Source: Streptomyces sp. rh34 (GTDB lineage Bacteria; Actinomycetota; Actinomycetes; Streptomycetales; Streptomycetaceae). From it: a DNA stretch of 64,000 nt. Positions within the stretch are counted from its first letter, which is position 1, and each line of letters starts with the position of its first letter. The translations under genes were made by a program, and so were the position numbers. Positions 56,291 through 64,000 of the stretch are shown here, in pieces. The notes beneath the pieces were generated by a model. It saw only the letters and a list, made by a program, of their open reading frames with translations. It did not search any database and was not told the origin of the DNA. The stretch is from assembly GCF_002551245.1 (NCBI RefSeq), contig NZ_NTGZ01000003.1:1-64000 (forward strand). Reading direction: 5' to 3'.

Positions 56291-56614
56291 TCAGGCTGGC
56301 CGGCCGGTCGTGCGGTGGTGTTCCGCGTTGATGCGCTGGGCTTCTTCGAGCTGGTCCTCGAGGATGACGATGCGGCAGGCGGCCTCGATGGGGGTGCCCT
56401 GGTCGACGAGCTCACGGGCGCGGGCGGCGATGCGCAGCTGGTAGCGGGAGTAGCGGCGGTGGCCGCCCTCGGAGCGCAGGGGGGTGATGAGGCGGGCTTC
56501 GCCGATCGCCCGGAGGAAGCCGTGGGTGGTGCCGAGCATCTCGGCGGCCCGGCCCATGGTGTAGGCGGGGTAGTCGTCGTCATCGAGACGGCCGAACGAA
56601 TCGTTAGCTGTCAC
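56291..56614 (-). CDS. MerR-family transcriptional regulator, 107 aa
   Basis: Winged-helix MerR domain at about 17-80 (YTMGRAAEMLGTTHGFLRAI ... GHRRYSRYQLRIA), then a helix for dimerisation (ILEDQLEEAQRIN). Short form without an effector domain, typical of Streptomyces small MerR proteins. It is divergent from the gene remnant at 56608 with almost no space, so its promoter overlaps that remnant. Confidence 0.85.
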   Translation of the reverse strand: MTANDSFGRLDDDDYPAYTMGRAAEMLGTTHGFLRAIGEARLITPLRSEGGHRRYSRYQLRIAARARELVDQGTPIEAACRIVILEDQLEEAQRINAEHHRTTGRPA

Positions 56615-56862
56615 CGCTCAACGACGCTGGTGCCCGCCCGGGGGCACGGGCAGGAGCGCTGCACCGGCTGGCCGCGCTCAACGAGGAGATCGCCGCCCTG
56701 TACGAGGAGCTGACCGGCGCCGAGCCGGAACTTGGCGACGAGCACCGCAACAGCGCCGAACGAGCCCGCAGCAGCGTTACCACCAACCGTCAGTACGCCG
56801 AACTGCTTGCCGCCTCGGCCGAAGCGGCGTCGGCGAACACCTCCTCGGAAGGAACCCGATGA
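56608..56862 (+). pseudogene. coiled-coil coding region lacking a usable start
   Basis: The frame (LHRLAALNEEIAALYEELTG ... ATG overlap at the end) has good codon bias and its TGA overlaps the next gene's ATG, as in a true operon. Yet a stop at 56605 and the absence of ATG, GTG or TTG leave no start. Probably the 3' part of a gene truncated when the MerR gene was joined here; a CTG start at 56608 cannot be excluded. Confidence 0.5.
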
Positions 56863-57335
56863 CCCGTTACGTCACCCCCGGCCGCGCTGCCTTCCTCGCC
56901 CCGGCAGCGATCCTGGAGTTCGCCGACGACCTCCGTCCCGCCGACGTCGGGCCGCTGCAGGACTTCCTCGCCGCGCGCCTCGGCGAGATCGCCCGGGCGC
57001 AGCCGGAGGGAACCGAGGCCCGCTGGGTCGCCGAGCAGCTCGCCCGGACCATCGACGCCGACTGCCGCGATCTCGACAACGCCCTGGTCTCCTGGGAGGT
57101 CGAGCTCACCGAGGGGAACATCGACCGGGTGGGGCTCGTGCAGACCCTTCGCCAGAGTCTGCCGACCGAGTGGAACCGGCTCGTGGAGATCGCTCAGCGC
57201 TTCGCCGACCACCCCGACCACCTCCCTCGCTGGCTCCGCCTGCGCTACAGCTGCGCCGAGCACGCTGAGTTCGTGGAGCAGCGCACCGGCGACGCGAGCG
57301 ATGGCGGCATCTCGCACACCACCGCCGAGGGATGA
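56859..57335 (+). CDS. hypothetical protein, 158 aa
   Basis: ATGA overlap with the preceding frame. Helical soluble protein, acidic overall, with ADVGPLQDFLAARLGEIARA and a TEWNRLVEIAQRF segment. Not recognised. Confidence 0.75.
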   Translation: MTRYVTPGRAAFLAPAAILEFADDLRPADVGPLQDFLAARLGEIARAQPEGTEARWVAEQLARTIDADCRDLDNALVSWEVELTEGNIDRVGLVQTLRQSLPTEWNRLVEIAQRFADHPDHLPRWLRLRYSCAEHAEFVEQRTGDASDGGISHTTAEG

Positions 57336-57413
57336 GACAGCAGAAGCGGGAACAGAGGAACCGGTCGGCCGGGGGCTGAATCGTCCGCGACAACCAGAGG
57401 AGGGCACCCACTC

Positions 57414-57920
57414 GTGAGCAACAACTACCAGCCGGACGGTCAGGACGGCCTGCCCGGCATCGACACCGTCGTGCCGGTCGGCCTGCACCAGATCTGGCGT
57501 GAGTGCGAGAGCCGTTCCCTCCTGCGTACGAACCGGTACGACCCGCCCGAGGCGTCCACCGACCCGGCCACAGCGGTCGGCGTCGAGGTCGTCCGCGTAC
57601 GCGTGGACGACGAGGGCATGGAGTGGCCCTCCCCCTCCACCGCCCGCACCGTCACCCACGCCTGGCTGCGCACCCACTGCACCTACCTGCCCCCGTCCCA
57701 GCCCCCGTCGGCGGACGACGGCGGGCGCCTGGAGCAACTGCGCCGCGCCCTGGACGAACTGGCCGAGGCCGCAGGTCCCGAGGGGGCGACGGCCGCCGCC
57801 GCCGCCCGCGAGGCCCTGGCCGAACTGGCCGACCACCACCACCGCGAGGGCCGCCGACTGCGCGGCGCCCGCCACCAGGCCCACCGACAGGGCTTCCACC
57901 GGGGACGGAGGACACGGTGA
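57414..57920 (+). CDS. hypothetical protein, 168 aa
   Basis: GTG start with GGAGGG upstream at rather long spacing. The N-terminal half is beta-like, the C-terminal half is an Ala/Glu coiled coil ending in a very basic Arg/His tail (HHHREGRRLRGARHQAHRQ), suggesting nucleic-acid contact. No family recognised. Coupled by GTGA to the next small gene. Confidence 0.7.
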   Translation: MSNNYQPDGQDGLPGIDTVVPVGLHQIWRECESRSLLRTNRYDPPEASTDPATAVGVEVVRVRVDDEGMEWPSPSTARTVTHAWLRTHCTYLPPSQPPSADDGGRLEQLRRALDELAEAAGPEGATAAAAAREALAELADHHHREGRRLRGARHQAHRQGFHRGRRTR

Positions 57921-58063
57921 ACACACATCCCCCGGCCCTGGACCCGGCGGCCGCCGAGCGCCAGGAACTCATCGAGCGGTGGGCCGAGCGCCACGGCTTC
58001 GACGCCGCCCGCCGCTTGCTGCGGGCAGTCAGGAAGGACGTCGCTGCGGTTCCACAGCCCTGA
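57917..58063 (+). CDS. small protein, 48 aa
   Basis: GTG start overlapping the preceding stop (GTGA). Short helical product (ERQELIERWAERHGFDAARR). Its 3' end overlaps the convergent gene at 58029 by 35 nt. Confidence 0.6.
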   Translation: MNTHPPALDPAAAERQELIERWAERHGFDAARRLLRAVRKDVAAVPQP

Positions 58064-58598
58064 GCAGGCACTCGCGGTCATCCACGCTGATCAGTCCGTC
58101 CCGAAGGGCCCCGTCCTCCAGCAATGCGCGCAGGGCGGAAGCGTGTGCGGCGAAGGCGGCCCTGCACCACTCGCGTTCCGGGTGATCGGAGTCCTTGCCG
58201 AACAGCAGCACCTGGAGTTCATCGTCGGCATCGACGGACGAAGACAGATCCGCGGCGACGACCAGGAAGTCGACCAATCCGGACCGCACCGCGATGTCAG
58301 GGACGGCTGCCAGGCGAATCAGGAAGGGCAGGACGGCCGGCATCACGGCGCTCACGTGAAAGACACTGTTCATCAGGACGTTCTCCAGCACGGGCAGAGC
58401 CGCAGGGCCGGCTACCTCATCCAGGAGACCGCGGAGCAGGACCGGGACCCCGGCAGGGCACCCGGGAATCTGCGACCAACCGACGTCAGCGCAGCCCAGC
58501 AGCGCGGGGTGGTCGCCTGCAGCCTGCTCCATCTGCGGATACTCGCGGAGGAACCGGGCAACGGCAGCCTCTTTGACCGCCGCGTCCATCACACACAT
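58029..58598 (-). CDS. HEAT-like helical protein, 189 aa
   Basis: Start at 58598 or the Met three codons in (58589). All-helical, with PVLENVLMNSVFHVSAVMP and AVLPFLIRLAAVPDIAVRSG resembling HEAT-type repeats seen in Streptomyces immunity-like and unknown proteins. No catalytic motif. Convergent with the 48-aa gene. Confidence 0.7.
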   Translation of the reverse strand: MCVMDAAVKEAAVARFLREYPQMEQAAGDHPALLGCADVGWSQIPGCPAGVPVLLRGLLDEVAGPAALPVLENVLMNSVFHVSAVMPAVLPFLIRLAAVPDIAVRSGLVDFLVVAADLSSSVDADDELQVLLFGKDSDHPEREWCRAAFAAHASALRALLEDGALRDGLISVDDRECLLRAVEPQRRPS

Positions 58599-58781
58599 CT
58601 CTCACCCCTGCTCCCACGCCCCGCCCCGAACGACGTCCGCAGGACGGAACTCTTCCCGGGGCGGGCGCCCGACGCAAGCGTCAGGTCAGTAGCCGCCACC
58701 TCCCGCTCCGGGGTAACGGCGCCCCAGCCCGGCACTGGATTCCGGGACAGCCTTTAGCCAGATCGGCGGCTGGCCTGCCGG

Positions 58782-59309
58782 CTACCCGGCGTGTGCTGGG
58801 CAAAGGTTGAACACTGGTGGATTCTCGAAGAGATCCCGCTGGGCGTTGTAGACCGCCTCCCAGAGCTCGGGCTCGTACGGGTGGACGACGACAGGCTCCT
58901 CGGCGCTCATCCCGCCCTCGGCGGGTTGGATGTACGGGAACCTGTGCCGGGCCGCCGCTACCCGTGGATCCGTGCCTGGAAAGAACCCGACTGAGGGATT
59001 CACCCAGACGCGCGCTACCCCGTCGACATTTCCGTCGAGCGCCAGGAATTCGTGCTCGACGAACCAGTCCACCTCGGCGCGCAACTGCTCGACGCTCACC
59101 TCGATTTCCATCGCCTTTTCGGTGAAGTCGAGTTGGATCGGCTTGTCGCCTTCGAGGTCGGTACAGATCATCACGAGAATCCGCAGCGTGTCGGGACGCT
59201 TGCGACTCCCTCTCTTGCCGCCGCTCTGGTGCAGACGCAGGTGTGAGGCGGCCATAAGGCCCGGACCAGTAGAGATGCCAAAATCGCATCCGCAGGAGCT
59301 CATATCCAT
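58782..59309 (-). CDS. winged-helix-like hypothetical protein, 175 aa
   Basis: Start uncertain (ATG at 59309 or 59303; later in-frame ATGs exist) with weak ribosome sites. The middle (VSVEQLRAEVDWFVEHEFLA followed by RVWVNPSVGFFPG) resembles the last helix and wing of RepL-like winged-helix proteins. This is suggestive, not proven. Confidence 0.55.
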   Translation of the reverse strand: MDMSSCGCDFGISTGPGLMAASHLRLHQSGGKRGSRKRPDTLRILVMICTDLEGDKPIQLDFTEKAMEIEVSVEQLRAEVDWFVEHEFLALDGNVDGVARVWVNPSVGFFPGTDPRVAAARHRFPYIQPAEGGMSAEEPVVVHPYEPELWEAVYNAQRDLFENPPVFNLCPAHAG

Positions 59310-59622
59310 CAACCAAGCTCAGCCGCACCCTTCGTTGCTACCGCCATTCGTGCCCACTCCAGCAGTCCGCAGGCGAGATGTGAGCCTCGCACTGCCCGCG
59401 CAACCTCCTCGACTAGTGCGCTGGGACAGACGGGTGGTGGGCAAGCGTTGGTCTCGACGAGGAGGACGTTGTGCCGTGTGGGTGCAGCTCCACGGCGGTG
59501 GTCACGCCGGCTGCGGCGGGCCCGCTGGGGAACCGAGGGCTCACCCCAAAGTTCGGGCCCGGCAACCTTTGGTGCAGCACGTCGTTATCACCGTAATTCG
59601 GGTGATTCGGATAGGGGGCAAC
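59310..59622. other. intergenic region
   Basis: No supported gene or hairpin; probably contains divergent promoters for the flanking genes. Confidence 0.35.
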
Positions 59623-60159
59623 GTGCCGAAGTCGCGGAGCGGCAGGGTGCCGAGGGCCCGGAAGCGGCGCGCACGGGACCGTGGCCCACGGAGGGAAGTG
59701 CATCGCCGGCTCGCGGCTCCCCGACGTGAGCCGCGACCGAGGCACCCGGACTACGGGAAAGTGTGTCCTGCCTCCGTCCTTTTCGACGAGTTCGGGGAGG
59801 ACGGTGCCGAGTGGCTGCAGGAAGAGTACGAGCGGCCCTTGACGATCCCGGAGTTCAAGCTGGAACGCGGTATCCGCCGGGACGAGTTCCTGATGGACGA
59901 TCCGTTCACCGGGCCGAGGGTCGAGACCGCCGAAATGCTCAGCAGGGTGATCGTGATGACGTCTGACGTCATTCTGACGCTGGCAGAGAATCAGAACGTG
60001 CTCAGCGTGGAGGCGGCCCGCGAGGTCGCGGAGATGAGAGCGCTGCCCCCTGTCGACCATGCCGCCGAGGGATTCGACATCGTACGGGAAGCCTTTGCTG
60101 TCGGGGCCATCTTCCTCAACGACCGCGACATGTGGGACTTCGGCGAGTACGGGTTGTAG
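59623..60159 (+). CDS. hypothetical protein, 178 aa
   Basis: GTG start with AGGGGGC upstream. Very basic first 45 residues (PKSRSGRVPRARKRRARDRG) then an acidic globular region (LFDEFGEDGAEWLQEEYERP ... DDPFTGPRVETAEMLSRV). Not recognised; the abrupt change suggests the true start could be further in. Confidence 0.5.
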   Translation: MPKSRSGRVPRARKRRARDRGPRREVHRRLAAPRREPRPRHPDYGKVCPASVLFDEFGEDGAEWLQEEYERPLTIPEFKLERGIRRDEFLMDDPFTGPRVETAEMLSRVIVMTSDVILTLAENQNVLSVEAAREVAEMRALPPVDHAAEGFDIVREAFAVGAIFLNDRDMWDFGEYGL

Positions 60160-60164
60160 CGGGA

Positions 60165-60824
60165 TCAGGTTCTCGCCTGCGGAATCGAAGGGCGGCAGAT
60201 CTTGCACAGCTTGTACTGCGCGCCGCCGCGTGGCCCGGTACGAGTGGCGATCCACTGCGCCACGTCCTCGGGAGTGAGCATCGTCATGTGGGTTGCCCAG
60301 CCGGAGTTGGTCACGTGCTCGTGAGCGAAGGACCGCAGGTCCTGTGCCTCGTTTCGCGTCCAGTCGGGGCTTCGAGAGCCGATTCCCCGCTGCGCTTCGG
60401 AGCACGCCGCCCTGTGCAGGGTGTGCTTGCCGCGGACATACGGGTAGTTGTCCGGGTCCTGGAACCGTTGCCGTTCCACGTGGGTCCGTGCGGCGAGCGC
60501 GGCGAATTCCTCCTTCGCTCCGTCACACACGGTGCAACCTTCGGATGGGCAGTCCGCACCCCAAGGGGTTTCGCCTTCCTCATCCTCTCCGTAATCCGTG
60601 CGGATGTTCTCGGCCACGCTTTCCAGAAGCCGCACCAGCCGATCTGCAGATGTCTTCCCCTCGTCTACAAGGCGGATCATTTCAATGACTGCGGGAACCT
60701 CGATGGCCATCCCCCAACCGGTCTTGCCGCGCCGGACCGGGCTGTAAATTGCTTCCCCGAAGTACTCCACCTCTTTCAGCTGAGTTTCACCGATAGTGAC
60801 ATTGATGCGTCCGCTGTACGGCAC
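60165..60824 (-). CDS. hypothetical protein, 219 aa, with Cys motif
   Basis: GTG start at 60824 with AAGG upstream. Contains CPSEGCTVCDG and C-terminal YKLCKIC motifs (possible metal site) plus a HTLHRAACSEAQRG segment. Soluble; lower GC than the following genes. Convergent with the gene at 59623. Confidence 0.65.
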   Translation of the reverse strand: MPYSGRINVTIGETQLKEVEYFGEAIYSPVRRGKTGWGMAIEVPAVIEMIRLVDEGKTSADRLVRLLESVAENIRTDYGEDEEGETPWGADCPSEGCTVCDGAKEEFAALAARTHVERQRFQDPDNYPYVRGKHTLHRAACSEAQRGIGSRSPDWTRNEAQDLRSFAHEHVTNSGWATHMTMLTPEDVAQWIATRTGPRGGAQYKLCKICRPSIPQART

Positions 60825-60937
60825 GGGACCTTCGCCTTCCTGATCTGTGGAGCAGTCGCGGAACGAATCCTGCCCGGCCCGATCGTTCAGTCGGACCGGA
60901 GGACGAAGCGGGCAGGGGGTGAGTCCCGGGTGATCCT

Positions 60938-62854
60938 CTACACGAAAACGCGCCGCGGTCGGCGGGACAGCAGAGTCGGCCCAGGGGTCTGGCGGAGCAT
61001 GTCCTCCCGCCACTCGTACTGGAACCGGTAGCCGCCCGGGTTCAGCAGCGCAGGGTCGTCCCACTCGGCGAAGTGCTGCACCACCGCAGCCAGGACCTCG
61101 CCGGACCGCGCCACCGTGTCGCTGAGCGCCCCGGCGTGCAGGACCTCGGCCACCGCCCGAGCGTGCAGGAAGGACAGCAGTTCCTTCGCGGATCCGGAGT
61201 CGACGGCACGGTGAAGGACCACGAGAGCGTCGCAGTACGCCGGCTCCAGCCCGGACACCAGACCCGGTGGCGCCTCGCGGGGCAGAAGTTGCAGCAGTCC
61301 CTCCGCCTCGCGGGCGTTGAGCTGCGCCCACCCGGTGGCGAGGACACCGTGGAACAGGCGCAGAACCAGGTCGACCGGGCGCGGTTTGGTCCGCCGGTCG
61401 CGCAGGCAGTGCCCGCACAGTGGGCCGAGCCGGGGGCCTTTCCACGACTGCGGAATGTGCAGTCGCCCGGCGGTCTCCCCGGCCGCGATCGTGTCGGTGC
61501 ACAACGAGCAGGTGACCCTCGTGCGGAGGACCCGAGTGCTCATCACCGGGGGCAGGTCGTCGGGCTCGACCCCTTCGACACCCTCCACGTACATGCGCAG
61601 GGCCATGGGGTCGGAGTTCCAGAGCTGGGCCTGCCCGACGGCCTCGCGGAGCGCCTCGCCGTCGGCCTCGCCCCGCTGGTGGACTCCCATCAGCTCGTTG
61701 AGCTTCACCTGGACGTGGGCGATCGGCATCCGGGTCTTTCCGGACAGCCGGGCGGCCAGACTGTTCAGCAGCGGCCGCAGCGCGTCCGCCTCCAGGTCGT
61801 CGAGTTCCTCCTCGGTCAACGGGGTGGCGCTGGCCGGGCGGGGAATCGTCGCGGGGTCGGCGGCCCACGCCTCGGCGAGGGTCAGGGCCTCGGCCAGGTC
61901 GTACAGGGTGAACTGGGCACGGTTGCGTAGCCGCCTCGCGCGGTTCAGGAGGGTGTTGATCTCTCGTGCGGGAAGACCCGCGGCGCTGCCGGCCTGCCCG
62001 GCAAGGTCATTGAGGACCTGTCGTGCACGGGTCTTCGACAGGGCGGGAACGGGCGCGCAGTGCAGGCACCGCTCTCCGGCGTCGGTGGCCGGCCGGCTGC
62101 CGCATGCGTCGCAGATCGGGTGGGGGCACTGGACGCACGTGGTGTTGAGCCGCGGATCCAGGTCGTGGTGGACCCACGCGGGCAGCTCGTCCCGCAGGGC
62201 GTTGCCCAGGGATCGGCAGCCGTCCTCGCAGGGCTCAGCCGCCCGGGCTCCCACGGGCGTGATCATGTTCAGGTGGAAGGAGGCGCTCGCGGTCCCGGGC
62301 GCGGCGTCGGCGGTGCCGACTGCCTGCTGCGTCGCCCAGTGGGCTGCTTCGTCCAGCCGGGGATCGTCGTCCGCGCCCTCGGGGCAGCCGCAGGGCGGCT
62401 CCTGTCCGTACGCGCTGCAGACGAACCGGCCGCAGCCCTGGCAGCGCAGCCAGGTGAGAACCTCCCCGCCGGGGGTGACCAGATCTTCCGAGCCGGCCCG
62501 CGAACACCCGTGGTACGCGGCCTCGGGACGCTTGCAGGTGGGCACGAAGAGCGGCGAACCGTGCCATTCTTCCCGCACGGCGGTCGCGTTCCGGAGCAGC
62601 CCCTCCTCCTTGCCGGGGCCGGCCGCTCCGACCGTCTGCACGAAGGCCTCCCACCAGCCGGGTCGCCCGTCAGAGGAGAGGACCAGCCAGATCCGGTCCT
62701 CCGGCAGCCAGAACGACGGGGCGAAGGCCTCGCCCGCCGCCGTGACGAACCGGCGCGGAGCATAGAGGTACGGCACCTCCAGGGCGTCGAGGAACACGCT
62801 CCACCGTGCTTCGGCATCCGTACGGAAGTGCCGGGTGACTACCTCATACGCCAT
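60938..62854 (-). CDS. large zinc-finger-like protein, 638 aa
   Basis: Start at 62854 (MAYEVVTRHFRTDAE). The first 170 residues resemble a PD-(D/E)xK-like beta-alpha region (WSVFLDALEVPYLYAPRRF ... APSFWLPEDRIWLVLSSD) seen in Streptomyces zinc-motif proteins. There follow several CxxC pairs (CQGCGRFVC, CVQCPHPICDACG, CSLCTDTI, CGHCLRDR) and a C-terminal helical domain shared with the next upstream gene. A DNA-processing role is possible but unproven. Overlaps the upstream gene by 11 nt. Confidence 0.7.
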   Translation of the reverse strand: MAYEVVTRHFRTDAEARWSVFLDALEVPYLYAPRRFVTAAGEAFAPSFWLPEDRIWLVLSSDGRPGWWEAFVQTVGAAGPGKEEGLLRNATAVREEWHGSPLFVPTCKRPEAAYHGCSRAGSEDLVTPGGEVLTWLRCQGCGRFVCSAYGQEPPCGCPEGADDDPRLDEAAHWATQQAVGTADAAPGTASASFHLNMITPVGARAAEPCEDGCRSLGNALRDELPAWVHHDLDPRLNTTCVQCPHPICDACGSRPATDAGERCLHCAPVPALSKTRARQVLNDLAGQAGSAAGLPAREINTLLNRARRLRNRAQFTLYDLAEALTLAEAWAADPATIPRPASATPLTEEELDDLEADALRPLLNSLAARLSGKTRMPIAHVQVKLNELMGVHQRGEADGEALREAVGQAQLWNSDPMALRMYVEGVEGVEPDDLPPVMSTRVLRTRVTCSLCTDTIAAGETAGRLHIPQSWKGPRLGPLCGHCLRDRRTKPRPVDLVLRLFHGVLATGWAQLNAREAEGLLQLLPREAPPGLVSGLEPAYCDALVVLHRAVDSGSAKELLSFLHARAVAEVLHAGALSDTVARSGEVLAAVVQHFAEWDDPALLNPGGYRFQYEWREDMLRQTPGPTLLSRRPRRVFV

Positions 62855-63869
62855 GGTCGGCCGCCTCTGCCTCTGCTTCGGGTGAGGTGGTGTCGGGTTC
62901 GGCGGCGCCGGCTGGGGTCTGATGGAGGTCGAACGGGCCGCCCCGTGCTGAGAGCTGGGTCGGGCGGGGAGTCGTCCTGAGGACCTGGGCCCGGTAGCGA
63001 GGGCCGGTGCCGAACCGGCGGTGGTCGACACCGGCCGGGTTGGTCGCCCACTCCTCGATGTGCTGCGTGATGGCGCCCAGGAGAGCGGACTCCGCGGGTG
63101 AAGCGGTGGAAGAGCTCGTCAGCACCGTGGCGATCGTGTGCGCGGTGGGGGTGGCGATCCAGGTAGTGCCTTTGTTCTCCTGGACGCTGGTGCGCAGACG
63201 GGCGAGCGTCGCCTCCAGCGGATCGGCGGTCCAGGCAGGTGTTCCGGACAGCGCGGTGTTCTCCGTGAGCCAGGTGTGCAGGACCCCGCACTCGTACGCG
63301 TTGAGGCCGAAGGCGCTGCCGGCGAACAGGTGATGGTGCAAGCGCAGCAGCACGTCGCGTCGCCGCGGCTCTTCTCGGCGCCGGTACAGGCAGTGCGCGC
63401 ACAGCCAGCCCATCGCCACGAACTCCCGCCCCTTCGGGTCCTTCGCCCGGCCGATCAGCTCCCCGGCCTTGACCGGGTCACCGCACAGCCCGCAGGAAAC
63501 CGGCAGGTGGGCGGCTTTGATGGTCCGGGGGACCGGGAGCTGACCGATACCTTCGGGGCGAGTCACCTTCGGGCGCCGCGCGGGGGGAGCGTACGCCGCA
63601 GGGTCGTTGATCCACACACGCAGCACCCGGAGGCACTCCCGGAGATCATCATCGTCGGGTACCCGCTTCGGCTTGATGTCCACGGCCTTGACCAGCCGGG
63701 ACCGCACCCTCTCTACGGGCTTGCCCACGGAGGCGGCCACGGCCGAAACACCGGACTCGACCCACCCGGTCAGGGAACCGCCGCGCAGCTCCCCGATCTC
63801 CTCGGAGGTGGGGAAATCCAGCGTGGCCATGTCGAGCGTGACCGTTTCGAAAGAGACCACGTGCTGCAC
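62844..63869 (-). CDS. paralogous zinc-motif protein, 341 aa
   Basis: GTG at 63869 or ATG at 63830; neither has a strong ribosome site. After a helical N-terminus it has CGLCGDPVKAGELIGRAKDP and WLCAHCLYRRREEPRRRD, then a domain matching the C-terminal part of the downstream 638-aa protein: GLNAYECGVLHTWL versus ARLNAREAEGLLQLL, and a final LRTTPRPTQLSARGG versus LRQTPGPTLLSRRP. The pair probably arose by duplication and may act together. Confidence 0.7.
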   Translation of the reverse strand: MQHVVSFETVTLDMATLDFPTSEEIGELRGGSLTGWVESGVSAVAASVGKPVERVRSRLVKAVDIKPKRVPDDDDLRECLRVLRVWINDPAAYAPPARRPKVTRPEGIGQLPVPRTIKAAHLPVSCGLCGDPVKAGELIGRAKDPKGREFVAMGWLCAHCLYRRREEPRRRDVLLRLHHHLFAGSAFGLNAYECGVLHTWLTENTALSGTPAWTADPLEATLARLRTSVQENKGTTWIATPTAHTIATVLTSSSTASPAESALLGAITQHIEEWATNPAGVDHRRFGTGPRYRAQVLRTTPRPTQLSARGGPFDLHQTPAGAAEPDTTSPEAEAEAADHGV

Positions 63870-64000
63870 TCCCGCTATCGAGCCGTCCGTCCCATCACTC
63901 TGACGACGCTCTCAACGATCACCACGGCCCGTTCACCGGTCCAGCAGGGTGAATCCACCCGCAAGGACTCCACGGCCCACAGGCGTTGACCGTGACGTCA

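Overview
The window looks like high-GC actinomycete DNA, most probably Streptomyces. Codon third positions are strongly G/C, GTG starts and ATGA/GTGA overlaps are common, and the families on the left (DUF2637 spread-type membrane protein, DUF5999, DUF6197, RRQRL-type zinc protein, FtsK/Tra translocase, GntR/KorSA-type repressor) are ones known from Streptomyces plasmids and integrative conjugative elements. No tRNA or rRNA gene was found.

Layout. (1) 1-16362, minus strand: a conjugation and maintenance module of about 19 genes. It runs from a two-zinc-finger-like repeat protein down to the FtsK-type translocase and a NUDT9-like NUDIX hydrolase cut by the left edge. Strong hairpins separate many of these genes. 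(2) 16639-20927, plus strand: a divergent GntR-family regulator with an obvious operator, a short intergenic stretch with hairpins, and a large Streptomyces-type helix-turn-helix protein. (3) 20958-27395: three type I-E CRISPR arrays (A, B, C) read leftward, with leaders on their right where a leader survives. One unknown gene lies between B and C. (4) 27396-40381: an island with a transposase fragment, a LamG-domain secreted protein, a 2191-aa secreted RHS protein ending in a NucA/NucB-type nuclease domain, a probable immunity gene and decayed genes. (5) 40382-55728: array D, a complete type I-E cas operon (cas3-cas8e-cse2-cas7-cas5-cas6e-cas1-cas2, minus strand), array E, a small HATPase-like gene, and array F. 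E and F read rightward. All five surviving leaders therefore lie on the side of their array that faces the cas operon, and the arrays extend outward from it. I count about 165 repeats in total. (6) 55729-64000: small actinomycete genes (MerR-family regulator, coupled unknown proteins) and two tandem zinc-finger-like paralogues.

Main ideas for follow-up. Arrays C and D look like two halves of one array split by the toxin island: the break falls inside a repeat and the same 10 bases flank both ends of the island. Arrays B and F share an identical spacer and about 150 bp of near-identical leader in inverted orientation, which points to recombination between arrays. Array A's six newest repeats carry a stem-disrupting base that appears to have been propagated by successive acquisitions. 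Array E has a leader-proximal repeat missing 13 bases. On the left, CGAAAC hexamers recur at a 21-bp phase across the start codon and upstream region of the DUF2637 gene, like an iteron array.
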